Of a stretch of DNA of 64,000 nt, positions 32,750 through 42,032 are shown in pieces. Each line of letters starts with the position of its first letter. Position 1 is the first letter of the stretch. The notes under the pieces are model-generated. The model was not told where the DNA came from. It saw only the letters and a list, made by a program, of their open reading frames with translations, and searched no databases. This DNA is from JAKFDK01 sp036676195 (GTDB lineage Bacteria > Bacillota > Sulfobacillia > Symbiobacteriales > ZC4RG38). Where the stretch lies: NCBI GenBank assembly GCA_036676195.1, contig JAKFDK010000002.1, positions 19,468-83,467 of the forward strand, read 5' to 3'. A program made the position numbers and the translations under genes.

Positions 32750-33940
32750 ATGCGTCCGGAGAAGGCGAGTGCCCAGGCCTCCGCCCGACCGGCACCGGGC
32801 CACCCCGACTGGGTTCTGCTGGTGTCTGTGGCCGGATTGCTGGCCTTCGGCGTCGTCATGGTTTACAGCTCCAGCTTTTACTGGGCAGAACAACAGCGGG
32901 CCGATGCCTTTGACCTGCTCAAACGCGAAGCGGTCTGGGTCAGTCTGGGCCTGGTGACCATGCTCATAGCCGCGTACATTCACCCCCGCCGCTGGGCCTC
33001 CTGGTGCCGGGTGGCGTTGCCATGCCTCCTGGTGCTCCTGGTGCTGGTGCTGATCCCCATCCCCGGATTCACCGAGGTGCGGGGCGGTGCCCACCGCTGG
33101 TTCGGCACAGGCTCCATCACAATCCAGCCCTCGGAATTCGTCAAGGTGGCCCTGGTCATTTTCATCGCCAACCTTCTCGACCGGCGGAGCGGGCAGGAGC
33201 GCCATTTCATGGCCACCACCTTCCCCATCCTGCTGGTTGTGGGCATTATCTTCGCCCTGATCCTGCTGCAACCCAACTTTTCCACGGCTCTGATCATCGC
33301 CGCAACGGCCTTCGCCATGCTGTTTGTGGCCGAGGTCCCCCTGTGGCACCTGTTCCTGCTGGTGGGCGGCGCGTTGCCGCTGTTTGCCCGCCTGGCCGTC
33401 TCCAAAGACTACCGGGCCGGCCGGATGGTCGCCTTCTGGAACCCCCTCAGTCGCCCGGTCGATGAAGGGTTTCAGATCTCCCAGGGGCTGTATGCCATCG
33501 GCAGCGGCGGCATCGCCGGTCTGGGCCTGGGGCAGAGCAAGAGCAAGTTTGGCTGGCTGCCGGAAGGCTACACAGATATGATCTTTGCCATTGTCGTCGA
33601 GGAACTGGGGTTCCTCGGCGCCACCGTGCTGATCGGGCTCTTTGTGCTGTTCGTCTGGCGGGGCTACCGCATTGCGGCAGCCGCCCCGGACCGCTACATG
33701 CGCCTGCTCGCCTTCGGCCTTACTTCCCTCGTCGCCCTTCAGGTGGTGCTCAACGTGGCGGTGGTGACCGCCTCGATGCCGCCCACAGGGGTACCGTTGC
33801 CGTTCGTGTCGTACGGGGGCTCGTCGCTCACCGTGCTGATGGCCATGGTAGGCATCCTGCTCAGCGTCAGCCGTTACCGGATGGAAGCAGTACCAATACA
33901 AAAGGGGGAAACTCAGCTTCATGCCAGTTATTACCGTTGA
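32750..33940 (+). CDS. ftsW: FtsW/SpoVE-type SEDS protein
   Basis: 396 aa, ten membrane segments. It is a lipid-II-using peptidoglycan glycosyltransferase of the SEDS family. HRWFGTGSITIQPSEFVKVAL, EGYTDMIFAIVVEELGFLG and the C-terminal PTGVPLPFVSYGGSSL, which distinguishes FtsW/SpoVE from RodA, are present. The ATG at 32750 has AAGGAGGG 6 bases upstream. It lies outside the usual division gene cluster and without a penicillin-binding-protein partner beside it, so it may be a sporulation paralogue (SpoVE). Confidence 0.88.
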   Translation: MRPEKASAQASARPAPGHPDWVLLVSVAGLLAFGVVMVYSSSFYWAEQQRADAFDLLKREAVWVSLGLVTMLIAAYIHPRRWASWCRVALPCLLVLLVLVLIPIPGFTEVRGGAHRWFGTGSITIQPSEFVKVALVIFIANLLDRRSGQERHFMATTFPILLVVGIIFALILLQPNFSTALIIAATAFAMLFVAEVPLWHLFLLVGGALPLFARLAVSKDYRAGRMVAFWNPLSRPVDEGFQISQGLYAIGSGGIAGLGLGQSKSKFGWLPEGYTDMIFAIVVEELGFLGATVLIGLFVLFVWRGYRIAAAAPDRYMRLLAFGLTSLVALQVVLNVAVVTASMPPTGVPLPFVSYGGSSLTVLMAMVGILLSVSRYRMEAVPIQKGETQLHASYYR

Positions 33941-34124
33941 AATGGTGGGTGGCCGCTCCGTGGCGCAGAAGCGTCAGTTAGTGAGGGAGTTTACCGAATC
34001 GTTCGCCCGCATCTGTCATGTTACCCCAGACGTGGTGACCATCGTCATCCACGAGGTGCAAGACGAACACTGGGCCATGGGCGGCAAGACCAAGGCCCAG
34101 GTGAAAGAAGAACAGGGAGGCTAG
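33921..34124 (+). CDS. 4-oxalocrotonate tautomerase-family protein
   Basis: 67 aa. The mature protein would begin with the catalytic Pro (MPVITVEM), as in 4-OT and related tautomerases. The second conserved part is RSVAQKRQLVREFTESFARI followed by VVTIVIHEV, and a C-terminal strand ends the short fold. It acts as a hexamer or trimer in the known cases. The ATG lies inside the last 20 bases of the SEDS gene with GGGGGAAA upstream, so the two are translationally coupled. The substrate is unknown. Confidence 0.82.
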   Translation: MPVITVEMVGGRSVAQKRQLVREFTESFARICHVTPDVVTIVIHEVQDEHWAMGGKTKAQVKEEQGG

Positions 34125-34140
34125 CCATTGACATTTAAAA

Positions 34141-34178
34141 GGACTGCGGCTGAGTCGGAGAGACTCAAGCCGCAGTCC
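34141..34178 (+). terminator. Strong terminator after the ftsW-tautomerase unit
   Basis: GGACTGCGGC..GAGTC / GACTC..GCCGCAGTCC, long stem with one small bulge and loop GGAGA, followed by TATTTCATTT. It lies inside a 73-codon open frame (34128-34349), arguing that the frame is not a gene. Confidence 0.85.
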
Positions 34179-34179
34179 T

Positions 34180-34525
34180 ATTTCATTTCACCCGGTATCT
34201 ACCGACTGGGTGATCGCCTCGATCCTGAATGGAAAGAAGTCGCCAGTGGTCACCCTACTGCCGTAGTACAACGGCCTCCGGAGACGCTGATTAAAGGCGT
34301 GGTAACAGGTCCCAGCCAGGCCACCACCGAAGGAGCACCAACCCAGTAAGTACTGAGACACGTCCTACGACCCGAAGGATGTGTGAGCAAAATCTAATTT
34401 GTTAGGAATTGTGTAACATAGGCTAAATTGGCGGAGGAGTTAAGGTTAAACTGAATCTGTAACGCTTATGTACCACCTGACGGTGTGACCACTGCCAAGA
34501 AGAGTTGTAGAAGAGGGGCATAACC
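34180..34525. other. Left flank of the AAA-subtilase island
   Basis: No convincing complete gene. To 34349 one frame reads SPGIYRLGDRLDPEWKEVAS and on to a stop, which could be the tail of a lost gene, but no start outside the terminator exists. From 34350 the DNA becomes visibly richer in A and T (TCTAATTTGTTAGGAATTGT region) and probably holds the promoter of the ATPase gene; no box is clear enough to name. Confidence 0.35.
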
Positions 34526-35524
34526 ATGGCTCGGTCCGATCTGCTGGTCAACCTTGTGCGGGCGGCTAGTCGCAATGACCGCCACCTATTTCGACAGACG
34601 CTCGAAGCCCTCATCGCCGAAGAGCGTCAGAAGCAACACCATATTTTGGCAGACAGACTGACTGAGTTTTTGGGCACTGTTGAACCGTCTGAGACAAGGC
34701 CCTCGGAACGTCCGGGCACAATGGGCGGGAATGACAACGTCCAGAACCTGTTCTACGAGGTTATACCTCAGAAAAAACTTGAGGAACTCTTGCTGCCTGA
34801 TATCGCTGTCCAAGCATGTAATGAGATGATCGAAGAACAGATGCGCTCGGATTTGTTACGCTCTTACAACCTCGAGCCAAGACATCGCATTCTCTTGGTA
34901 GGACCTCCAGGTAATGGCAAGACGTCATTGGCCGAAGCGGTAGCAGAAGCCTTAATGGTTCCTCTATTCGTTGTACGCTACGAGGGAATAATCGGCAGTT
35001 ACTTGGGTGAGACCGCCGTTCGACTCAAACGAGTCTTTGACCATGTGCGCACTCGTCGCTGTGTATTGTTCTTCGACGAGTTCGACACTGTTGGGAAAGA
35101 GCGTGGCGATGTTCACGAAACAGGCGAAATCAAGAGAGTTGTCAGTTCGCTATTGCTGCAAGTTGACTCGTTACCATCCCATGTCGTAACGGTCGCCGCA
35201 ACCAACCATCCTGAATTATTGGACCGTGCCGTTTGGCGGCGATTTCAGTTACGTTTGCGCTTGTCAGCGCCGACGAGAGCGCAGCGCGAAGAGTGGTTCA
35301 GACGGTTTGAGGTTCGATTGGGTGAACCAATTGGATTAGCTCCCCGAACTTTAGCCGAAAAGCTACAGGGATATAGCTTCTCAGAGATGGAAGAGTTTGG
35401 CGCCGATTTACTGCGAAAAAAGATACTTTCAACACCCGGTAGGGGCATGAAAGAACTCGTAGGAAAGACTGCACAGCAGTGGCAGGCACGCTACCGCCTG
35501 CCAGAGGAAGTAGGTGAACCATAA
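34526..35524 (+). CDS. AAA+ ATPase paired with a subtilisin-like protease
   Basis: 332 aa, start ATG with GAAGAGGGG upstream. Residues 1-60 form a helical N-domain. Walker A is GPPGNGKTS (126-134), Walker B VLFFDEFD (180-187), sensor 1 VAATNHPE (223-230) and an arginine finger candidate at R238/R239 (VWRRFQ). It resembles the classic AAA clade (FtsH/ClpX-like remodelers with pore loop YEGIIGSYLG). The protease gene starts 2 bases after the stop, so the two are one operon and probably one complex. Codon use is more AT-rich than in neighbouring genes, a sign of transfer. Likely role: unfolding or controlling substrates of the protease. Confidence 0.85.
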   Translation: MARSDLLVNLVRAASRNDRHLFRQTLEALIAEERQKQHHILADRLTEFLGTVEPSETRPSERPGTMGGNDNVQNLFYEVIPQKKLEELLLPDIAVQACNEMIEEQMRSDLLRSYNLEPRHRILLVGPPGNGKTSLAEAVAEALMVPLFVVRYEGIIGSYLGETAVRLKRVFDHVRTRRCVLFFDEFDTVGKERGDVHETGEIKRVVSSLLLQVDSLPSHVVTVAATNHPELLDRAVWRRFQLRLRLSAPTRAQREEWFRRFEVRLGEPIGLAPRTLAEKLQGYSFSEMEEFGADLLRKKILSTPGRGMKELVGKTAQQWQARYRLPEEVGEP

Positions 35525-35526
35525 CC

Positions 35527-38111
35527 ATGCCAGAACGTCCGTTACTGATTTTTCCACAGCCCACACAGGCTGAGCGTAGAAGCCTTCCGCCCTCAATACC
35601 AAAGGGACCTCGCAGACCTAGTCCAGCTGAGCAACGGGAACGTCTTGAGCGCAAATTCACCGAATTGGAGCAAGCCTTCAACCGGCGGCAGGCAGAGTTG
35701 CGTGGCGACCCTGCCGGTGCGGAAGTAGAGCAAGTCCTCGTACTTCAGACGGTTGGAAGGATTGACGATTTCGTAAGAGCCCTTAAAGGGCTTGAGGGCC
35801 TTGAATGGATGGGCGACCTGGATACTGAGGGAATAATCCCTGATGAGCAGTTTTACTGGGAAGAGGACGCCCAGAAAACTCTTTCCGGTCGCCTTTATCT
35901 GATCATGGCTAATCAAACTGGATTACGGCAACTGCTATCCCTTTGGGAAGTATATCGTGCAAACCCTGAGCATCCTCAATTCGTACGGGGACGTACGAAA
36001 TGGAGAGATTTGTTTAATCTTCTTCGAGATATTCGTCCTTGGGGGCCTGAAGATCGATTGCACGAAACTGGTTTGCTGGAGGTATGGAAGGAACGGGTAC
36101 AAGAGGGAGTTGAACGACTGCACGTAGAAGCCGAATTATGGCCACGGCGGAATCCCGACCAGCGTCTGGCTGCAACACGGGCCTTCGAGCAGGCGGTTGA
36201 AGCAGCAGGTGGTCGGACGGTCGCACAGGCCTACATTCAAGAGATCAACTACCACGGAGTCCTGGTGGACCTGCCCATAGTTGCGGTAGAGGTGTTGCTG
36301 GCACTTGGCCAGACTCGTCTGATAGCATGCGACCAGGTTATGTTTTTCCGTCCAGCGGGCCAGGCTATTGCACCAAGGCCAGAGGAAGAGCCTTTACCGG
36401 GGCCGGAAGCCCGCCAAGATTGGCCAATACCTGCAGGTGAACCGGTCGTTGCGCTACTTGATGGCTTCCCCCTTGAAAACCATCAACTACTTTCCGGTAG
36501 GTTGATCGTGGACGACCCGGATGATTGGGCCGGTGATTGCCCGACTGCTGATAGGCGGCATGGAACAGGAATGGCCTCCCTCATCATTCATGGCGAACTC
36601 GACGCCAAAGAAGAACCGTTAGCTCGTCCACTCTATGTTAGGCCAATCATGAAACCATTTCCTGGTTTTCAACAAACGTATGAGTGTATTCCTGAGTCAG
36701 TGTTGCCGTTGGATTTGATCCATCGATCGGTGCGTAGAATCAAGGAGGGTGAGACCAAGGAACCGCCTGTCGCTCCGGAGGTATGCATTGTCAACCTATC
36801 AGTGTGTGATTTACGGCATTCCTTCCACGGGTACCCCACTCCATGGGCCCGATTACTTGACTTTTTGGCCTGGCGGTATCAGATTCTATTTATTGTAAGT
36901 GCGGGAAACTATGACGACGACATTGAACTGGCGGTACCCCGTACGGAACTTGGAATACTTCGAGCTGACCCGGATGCTTTGGAGAGGGAGACACTACGAG
37001 CAGTTGCTCGTCAGGCCCGGTTCCGACCTCTCCGCTCACCGGCTGATGCCACTAATGTTCTCACCGTTGCATCGATCCACAGTGATCAATCTCCGGCAGC
37101 AGCTTTGGGGATGCGCGTAGACCCCATCCAGTCTCAAGGTCTGCCGAGTCCCATTAATGCACAAGGGTCGGGATTTCGCCGATCAGTGAAGCCGGACATT
37201 CTATGTCTTGGTGGACGTCAAACTTACATAGAGAAACTTGGTACGACCCACGACAATGCGACTCTTCGAGTAAGCCGGGCCGTCACCCCTCCTGGGCAGC
37301 GTGTGGCTTCACCCAGTACCACTCCCGGTGAGTTGACGAAGAGCGTACATACGCGTGGTACGAGCAATGCAACGGCCTTGGCTACCCGAAGCGCTCACAG
37401 ATGTACGATCTTCTGGGTGAGCTTAGACAAGAACCTGGTGGGGAGTTGCTCGATCCGAGATTCACGCCCGTGTTAATAAAGGCGATGTTGGTTCATAGTG
37501 CAACGTGGGGAGATGCAGCAGGTACAATCCAGCCATTATTGGATGCTACAGCACCGTACTGGCGCAAGGCGGCGCTTGCTCGAATGTTGGGATACGGCGC
37601 TATAAGCCCGAAGTGAGTATTTGAGTGTACAGCTCAAAGGGCGACATTATTAGGCTCCAGTGAATTGGGCAGCGGCGAGGCTCATGTTTACAGCCTGCCT
37701 CTACCGCCTGGGTTGAGTGGCAAAACGGTGTGGCGTAGGCTGACTATTAGCCTCGCTTGGATGACACCCATTAACCCGACTCATCGGTCCTATAGGAAGG
37801 CCGCCCTTTGGTTTGAACCATATGATGACAAGAGAATGCTCGGGGTAGATCGGCAAGAAGCTCAATGGCAGATGGTCCGTAACGGAACTCTTCAGCACGA
37901 ATTGTTTGAGGGGGATCGTGCGACGGCATTTGTCGATGGGGACCAGCTAAAGATCCAGGTCAACTGCCGTACTGATGCGGCTGAGTTTGAGGATCGCATC
38001 CCCTACGGTTTCGTCGTGACTCTAGAAGTGGCCGAAGGGGTGGACGTTTCCATCTATAATGAGATTCAAGACCGTATTCGGCCTATTGTTCGAGTTACCC
38101 CGCGTACTTAA
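35527..38111 (+). pseudogene. Large S8 subtilisin-like protease, frameshift and in-frame stop
   Basis: The first frame gives 649 codons. A helical N-region (1-300) precedes an S8 catalytic domain with D312 (VVALLDGFPLENH), H345 (RRHGTGMAS), N461 (SAGN) and S613 (RGTSNATA). Just after the Ser, at about 37396-37401, a one-base loss shifts the frame. The continuation (MYDLLGELRQEPGGELLDPR...) runs in the next frame, meets TGA at 37614, and the same frame goes on after it (VFECTAQRATLLGSSELG...) to 38111. The TGA replaces what looks like an Arg codon (CGA) in SP-x-R-V. Restored length is about 860 aa, with a C-terminal beta-rich domain. No signal peptide is seen, so the protease would act in the cytoplasm. 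Confidence 0.8.
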
Positions 38112-38293
38112 TTGTCGGACCCATAAACCATAGGGGTTTGTTACCCGCAACGGTCCGCCTTTCAAGGCGAGGCGTTCATCTGTTCGGCGGCCTGGAACTC
38201 AAATAGGACAACACGATGATAGGGTGTGTGGAGCCGGCGGAAAAAGGCGACTGTGCCTCCTTGTCTTAGCAGCCTCTACGACAAAAATGTCGG

Positions 38294-38327
38294 GGGCCGC
38301 TCCTGATCAAACTGGGGCGGCCCTTTT
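38294..38327 (+). terminator. Terminator at the right edge of the island
   Basis: GGGCCGCTCC / GGGGCGGCCC stem (one G-T pair), loop of 10, then TTTTGGCTTTT. It ends rightward transcripts and lies 17 bases past the stop of the convergent ABC ATPase gene. The stretch 38112-38293 shows no gene. Confidence 0.75.
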
Positions 38328-38343
38328 GGCTTTTGCCCCCGGT

Positions 38344-39330
38344 TCAAATGCCTTCCTGATAAATCCGGCTGATGATGCCTTCAATCTCCGGCTCTTCCAC
38401 CGTGAGGTCGGCCACGTTGTAGCGGCTGCTGACCCGATGAATCAACTGGCTGGCGCTGATTGCCTCGCGATTGAACCGCAGCCAGACCCGGCCGTTCTGC
38501 CGCCGCACTACCTCCGCCCCCTCCACCTCCACGTGGTCCGGGTGGCCCTCCAGGTCCACCACCAGCGTCCGGTGGGTCCCGAAGCGCCGCTTGATCTCCG
38601 CCACCGGGCCGTCGTACACCACCTTGCCGTGATCAATCAGAATCATCCGGTCGCACAGCTTCTCCACGTCCTGCATGTCGTGGGTGGTCAGAATCACCGT
38701 CACCGCCCGCTGGGCGTTGATATCCTTAATAAACTGGCGGATCTTTTCCTTGGCCACCACATCGAGGCCAATCGTGGGCTCATCCAAATAAATAATCTCC
38801 GGGTCATGCAGCAGGGCCGCCGCCAGGTCGGCACGCATGCGCTGGCCCAGGGAAAGCTGCCGGACCGGTGTCTGCATAAATTCACCCAGCCCCAGCAGAT
38901 CATGAAACAACTCCAGATTCCGCTTGTACCGCGGTGCCGGTACCCGGTAGATGTAGCGCAGCAACTCAAAGGACTCCACTGTCGGCAAGTCCCACCAGAG
39001 CTGGGTGCGCTGGCCGAAAACCACGCCAATGCGCCGGGCGTTTTCCACCCGCCGCTCGTAGGGCACCACGCCGCTGACCGTCACCCGCCCCGACGACGGG
39101 ACCAGAATCCCGGTCAGCATCTTGATGGTGGTAGACTTGCCTGCCCCGTTGGGACCGATATACCCCACCAGTTCCCCGCGCTGAATCGCAAACGACACGC
39201 CATCCACGGCGACTTTGGTCTCAAAATCCCGCGACAGCAGGGAACGGACCGCCGCAAACCGACCCTCTTTCCGTCTGGCCAGCCGGAAGTCCTTGCGCAG
39301 TTGCTCCACCCTGATCATGGCCTCGCTCAC
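38344..39330 (-). CDS. ABC-2 type exporter ATPase
   Basis: 328 aa. Walker A GPNGAGKST (near residue 60), signature LSLGQRMRADLAAALL, Walker B IIYLDEPTIGLD, switch TTHDMQD. The C-terminal 80 residues form a regulatory domain of the DUF4162 kind. Family members work with two DUF990/ABC2_membrane_6 permeases, which are found at 40450-42032 on the same strand but beyond the oppositely oriented uvsE gene. The GTG at 39330 has GGAGG 9 bases upstream. The substrate is unknown. Confidence 0.88.
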   Translation of the reverse strand: MSEAMIRVEQLRKDFRLARRKEGRFAAVRSLLSRDFETKVAVDGVSFAIQRGELVGYIGPNGAGKSTTIKMLTGILVPSSGRVTVSGVVPYERRVENARRIGVVFGQRTQLWWDLPTVESFELLRYIYRVPAPRYKRNLELFHDLLGLGEFMQTPVRQLSLGQRMRADLAAALLHDPEIIYLDEPTIGLDVVAKEKIRQFIKDINAQRAVTVILTTHDMQDVEKLCDRMILIDHGKVVYDGPVAEIKRRFGTHRTLVVDLEGHPDHVEVEGAEVVRRQNGRVWLRFNREAISASQLIHRVSSRYNVADLTVEEPEIEGIISRIYQEGI

Positions 39331-39450
39331 CGCCGGGAATCCTCCCCCCTGTCTGCCAGTTCCAGGTTAGCCAAAACCCTGCCGGTGCAAGCGCCCTGCG
39401 GCCAGGCCGCGATTGGGCCACACTATCACCGGAGGGAGGCGGTTCACCTC

Positions 39451-40380
39451 ATGGACATCGGTTATGCCTGCCTGAGCGTGCTGGTCCAGCAGTGCTCCCC
39501 GGCGAAAACGGTGACCGCCAAGCGCGCCGGGGAACTGACAGACCAGGAAACTCGCATTGAATTATGCCGGCGAACGGCGCGCGCCAACCTGGAAAACGTT
39601 CGCCGGTTGCTGTGGCACAATATCTGCCACGGGCTCCGGCTGTACCGGGTGCCCCCGCAGGTGGTGCCTCTGGCCACCCATCCCCTGCTGGAAGAATGGG
39701 ACTGGCAGGCCGACCTGGCTGAAGAGTTCGCCCTGGTCAGCGAAATCATGCACGCACATGGGCTGCGCATCAGCAGCCACCCGGACCATTTCACCGTCAT
39801 TTCAAGCCCCCGGACCGAGGTGGTACAGGCAGCCGTGCGCGACCTGGAGTACCATGCCGCCCTGCTTTCGGCGCTTGGTTACGGAGCCGAGGCCCGCATG
39901 GTGATCCATGTCGGCGGTCAGCAGGGGGGAAAACCGGCCGGCCTGGCCCGGTTCGCCCGGGCGTACCGGGAACTGCCCCCGGCGGTACAGATGCGGCTGT
40001 GCGTGGAGAACGACGACACCCTTTACCATACCACCGACGTGCTGAACCTCTGCACCGAGATCGGGGCGCCCATGGTGCTGGATATCCACCACCACCAGGT
40101 CAATCCGGGCACAGCGTCCCTGGCAGAACTGTTGCCGGCCATTTTTGCCACCTGGCCCCCCGGGGAAAAGCCCAAGGTTCATGTTTCGAGCCCCCGCAGT
40201 GACACCGCCCCCAAGGCCCATGCCGACTTTGTGGAGCCCGAGCCGGTGCGGGTCCTGCTGGCCGCCGCCGGCGGCCATGACTTTGACATCATGGTCGAGG
40301 CCAAACGCAAGGACGAAGCCGCCCTCCGCCTGGCGGCGGATCTGGGCCTGGAACTACCCCGGCTGGTCCCGGTCACCTGA
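39451..40380 (+). CDS. uvsE: UV damage endonuclease UvsE/UvdE
   Basis: 309 aa, TIM-barrel metal-dependent nuclease that nicks DNA 5' of UV photoproducts. Family start MDIGYACLSV, SSHPDHFTVISSP (metal His), MVIHVGGQQGGK, LCVENDD (Glu ligand), MVLDIHHHQVNPG and KVHVSSPR are all present. The ATG at 39451 has a GGAGGGAGG site 12 bases upstream. In spore-formers it gives spores UV resistance. It is inserted between the ATPase and permease genes of an ABC exporter and is read in the opposite direction. Confidence 0.92.
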   Translation: MDIGYACLSVLVQQCSPAKTVTAKRAGELTDQETRIELCRRTARANLENVRRLLWHNICHGLRLYRVPPQVVPLATHPLLEEWDWQADLAEEFALVSEIMHAHGLRISSHPDHFTVISSPRTEVVQAAVRDLEYHAALLSALGYGAEARMVIHVGGQQGGKPAGLARFARAYRELPPAVQMRLCVENDDTLYHTTDVLNLCTEIGAPMVLDIHHHQVNPGTASLAELLPAIFATWPPGEKPKVHVSSPRSDTAPKAHADFVEPEPVRVLLAAAGGHDFDIMVEAKRKDEAALRLAADLGLELPRLVPVT

Positions 40381-40449
40381 ACCCGACACAGCCGGCCTGT
40401 CCAGCCGGTGGGCCGGCGTTACCCCAGCAGGGGTCGCCGGCCCGCCGCC

Positions 40450-41250
40450 CTACGAGCCGGCACCGGAATAGCGCCGCAGTCCGGTGATCCAGAACAGGTA
40501 AGCCAGATAGAAAAACAGCACGCCCACCAGCGGCGTCGCCCAGGCCAGCACGGGCAGAGGCAGCCGGCCGGCCTGGTCCAACAGGGCGTGGGCCGGGTAG
40601 TAGTTGACAAAGGCAAACGGAACGCCGACGGTCAGAATGGCCTGCAGGGTCTGGTGATAAATGTTGATCGGGTAATGCACCAGTTGCCGGGCCGGAAACA
40701 CCAGCGTCCAGTAAAATGTGATGCTGCGGCGGGTGAAAAACGCCAGGGCGCCACACATGACCAGGGCACCGCCGAAAATCAGTCCGCCACCCAGGCCGGT
40801 GGCGACCAGATACAGCAGTTTCAGGGGCGTGACCGTCAGCCCGGACACCCCCACCGCCCAGGTGATGGCACCGGCGGCAAAGACGAGTTGCCCCGCCCCG
40901 CCCACCGGCGAACTGCCCGCCAGGGCAGTCACAAACGGATGCACGGGTCGAACCAGGACCCGGTCGAAGGTGCCCTGGCGCACCTCCTCTTCGAAGCGGT
41001 GAAAATGGAAAAACAGGCTGACCGCCACACCCCAGGCCGCAATGGCCAGGGCATAGAGCAGAATCATGCCCTGCAGATCCCAGCCAGCCACCCGGGGAAA
41101 GCGCAGGGTCAGCCAGCGCAGGATCAAGAACTGACCGCCATAGGTAATCACCATCGAAATGATCTGCACAATAAAATTAAACCGGTATTGCATTTGCGCC
41201 CTGGCCAGGGCCATGCTGAGCCGGAAGTAAACCCGAAGAGCGTGCAGCAA
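40450..41250 (-). CDS. ABC-2 type permease (second subunit)
   Basis: 266 aa, six hydrophobic segments. ARAQMQYRFNFIVQIISMVITYGGQ opens the protein, and FEEEVRQGTFDRVLVRPVHP is the cytoplasmic coupling region of ABC2_membrane_6 (DUF990) permeases. The TTG at 41250 lies 5 bases before the end of the preceding permease and follows GGGGGG by about 9 bases; the longer open frame is out-of-frame translation of that permease. It should form a heterodimeric channel with the product of 41256-42032. Confidence 0.8.
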   Translation of the reverse strand: MLHALRVYFRLSMALARAQMQYRFNFIVQIISMVITYGGQFLILRWLTLRFPRVAGWDLQGMILLYALAIAAWGVAVSLFFHFHRFEEEVRQGTFDRVLVRPVHPFVTALAGSSPVGGAGQLVFAAGAITWAVGVSGLTVTPLKLLYLVATGLGGGLIFGGALVMCGALAFFTRRSITFYWTLVFPARQLVHYPINIYHQTLQAILTVGVPFAFVNYYPAHALLDQAGRLPLPVLAWATPLVGVLFFYLAYLFWITGLRRYSGAGS

Positions 41251-41255
41251 TGGCC

Positions 41256-42032
41256 CTATCCCCCCATCACTGACAGCTTTCTGGCGCCGGCCCGCCAGAT
41301 AGCCGCCAGCCCGACCACCCCGATCAGCGCCCAGGCTGCCTGAATGGCCAGCGCCCGGACCGCCGCCGGCCCGGTGAGGGCGCCGGTATACAGGGCCGAC
41401 GGCACAAAATAAATGCCGGGGAAAGGCAGCCATTCCGCCACCGCCGCCACCGCCTCCGGCAGGTACCACAATGGAAGAAACGCACCCGAAAGTGTCTGCA
41501 TCAGTACCGAATACAGCATTTCGCCTTCGCTGAACTGGACCGTCCACAGGGCGACGGACGACAGGCTGAAGCGCAGGGTGGCGTTGGTGATCCAGCCCAG
41601 CACAGCGCTGAGGACAAACAACCCGAAGGTGGACCAGCCCGGCCAGTGCAGCACCCCGAGCAGGGGTGCCAGCAGCGCGTAGGCGGGCAGGGCGAACAGG
41701 AGCAGCCGGTAGAGCACCCGGCCGAAAAAGTCGCCCAGGAACCGGACCGGCATGTGCACCGGCTTGACCATTTCCAGGGCGACATCGCCCTGGCGGAAGC
41801 GGTCGTCCACCTCCCACAGCGGGAGGAAATGCCACTGGGCCAGCAACTGGTTTACAAACACATACTCCAGCATGTGGGTCCTGGTCGCGGGGTCGTCACG
41901 CAGCACCGCCGACCAGATCGCCATGTTCAGGCCCAGAATCGTCAGGTTGCCAATGAGGTTCAACAGGGTTTCGATCCGATATGCCGTCATCTGGCGAAAG
42001 CCCTGGCGGACAAACGCATACAGTGCAATCAT
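41256..42032 (-). CDS. ABC-2 type permease (first subunit)
   Basis: 258 aa, six membrane segments. It is related to the second permease: TAYRIETLLNLIGNLTILGLN at the start and DDRFRQGDVALEMVKPVHMP as coupling region. The ATG at 42032 has AGGAGGG 13 bases upstream. It is the first gene of the permease pair. With the ATPase at 38344-39330 it completes an export system of the type found for antibiotics, lipids or polysaccharides; no biosynthetic gene nearby indicates the cargo. Confidence 0.82.
   Translation of the reverse strand: MIALYAFVRQGFRQMTAYRIETLLNLIGNLTILGLNMAIWSAVLRDDPATRTHMLEYVFVNQLLAQWHFLPLWEVDDRFRQGDVALEMVKPVHMPVRFLGDFFGRVLYRLLLFALPAYALLAPLLGVLHWPGWSTFGLFVLSAVLGWITNATLRFSLSSVALWTVQFSEGEMLYSVLMQTLSGAFLPLWYLPEAVAAVAEWLPFPGIYFVPSALYTGALTGPAAVRALAIQAAWALIGVVGLAAIWRAGARKLSVMGG

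Noticed and set aside
34128..34349. 73-codon open frame after the tautomerase gene
   Set aside because: A strong terminator hairpin lies within its first 20 codons; only the later part might be a gene tail.
37614..37616. TGA in the protease read as selenocysteine
   Set aside because: The aligned position looks like an Arg codon, the site is not catalytic, no SECIS-like hairpin follows at once, and an independent frameshift lies upstream.
37401..37616. Separate 71-aa gene
   Set aside because: It continues the S8 domain directly after the catalytic Ser, with no ribosome site, so it is part of the broken protease gene.
38112..38293. Possible tRNA in the island's right flank
   Set aside because: Some stem-like and TTC-containing pieces exist, but no cloverleaf with acceptor, anticodon and T arms can be built.
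38224..39450. N-terminal extension of the uvsE frame
   Set aside because: It runs antisense to the ABC ATPase; UvsE proteins start at the MDIGYA motif (39451).
40450..41835. 461-codon version of the second permease
   Set aside because: The first 195 codons are out-of-frame translation of the adjacent permease gene; the true start is the TTG at 41250.
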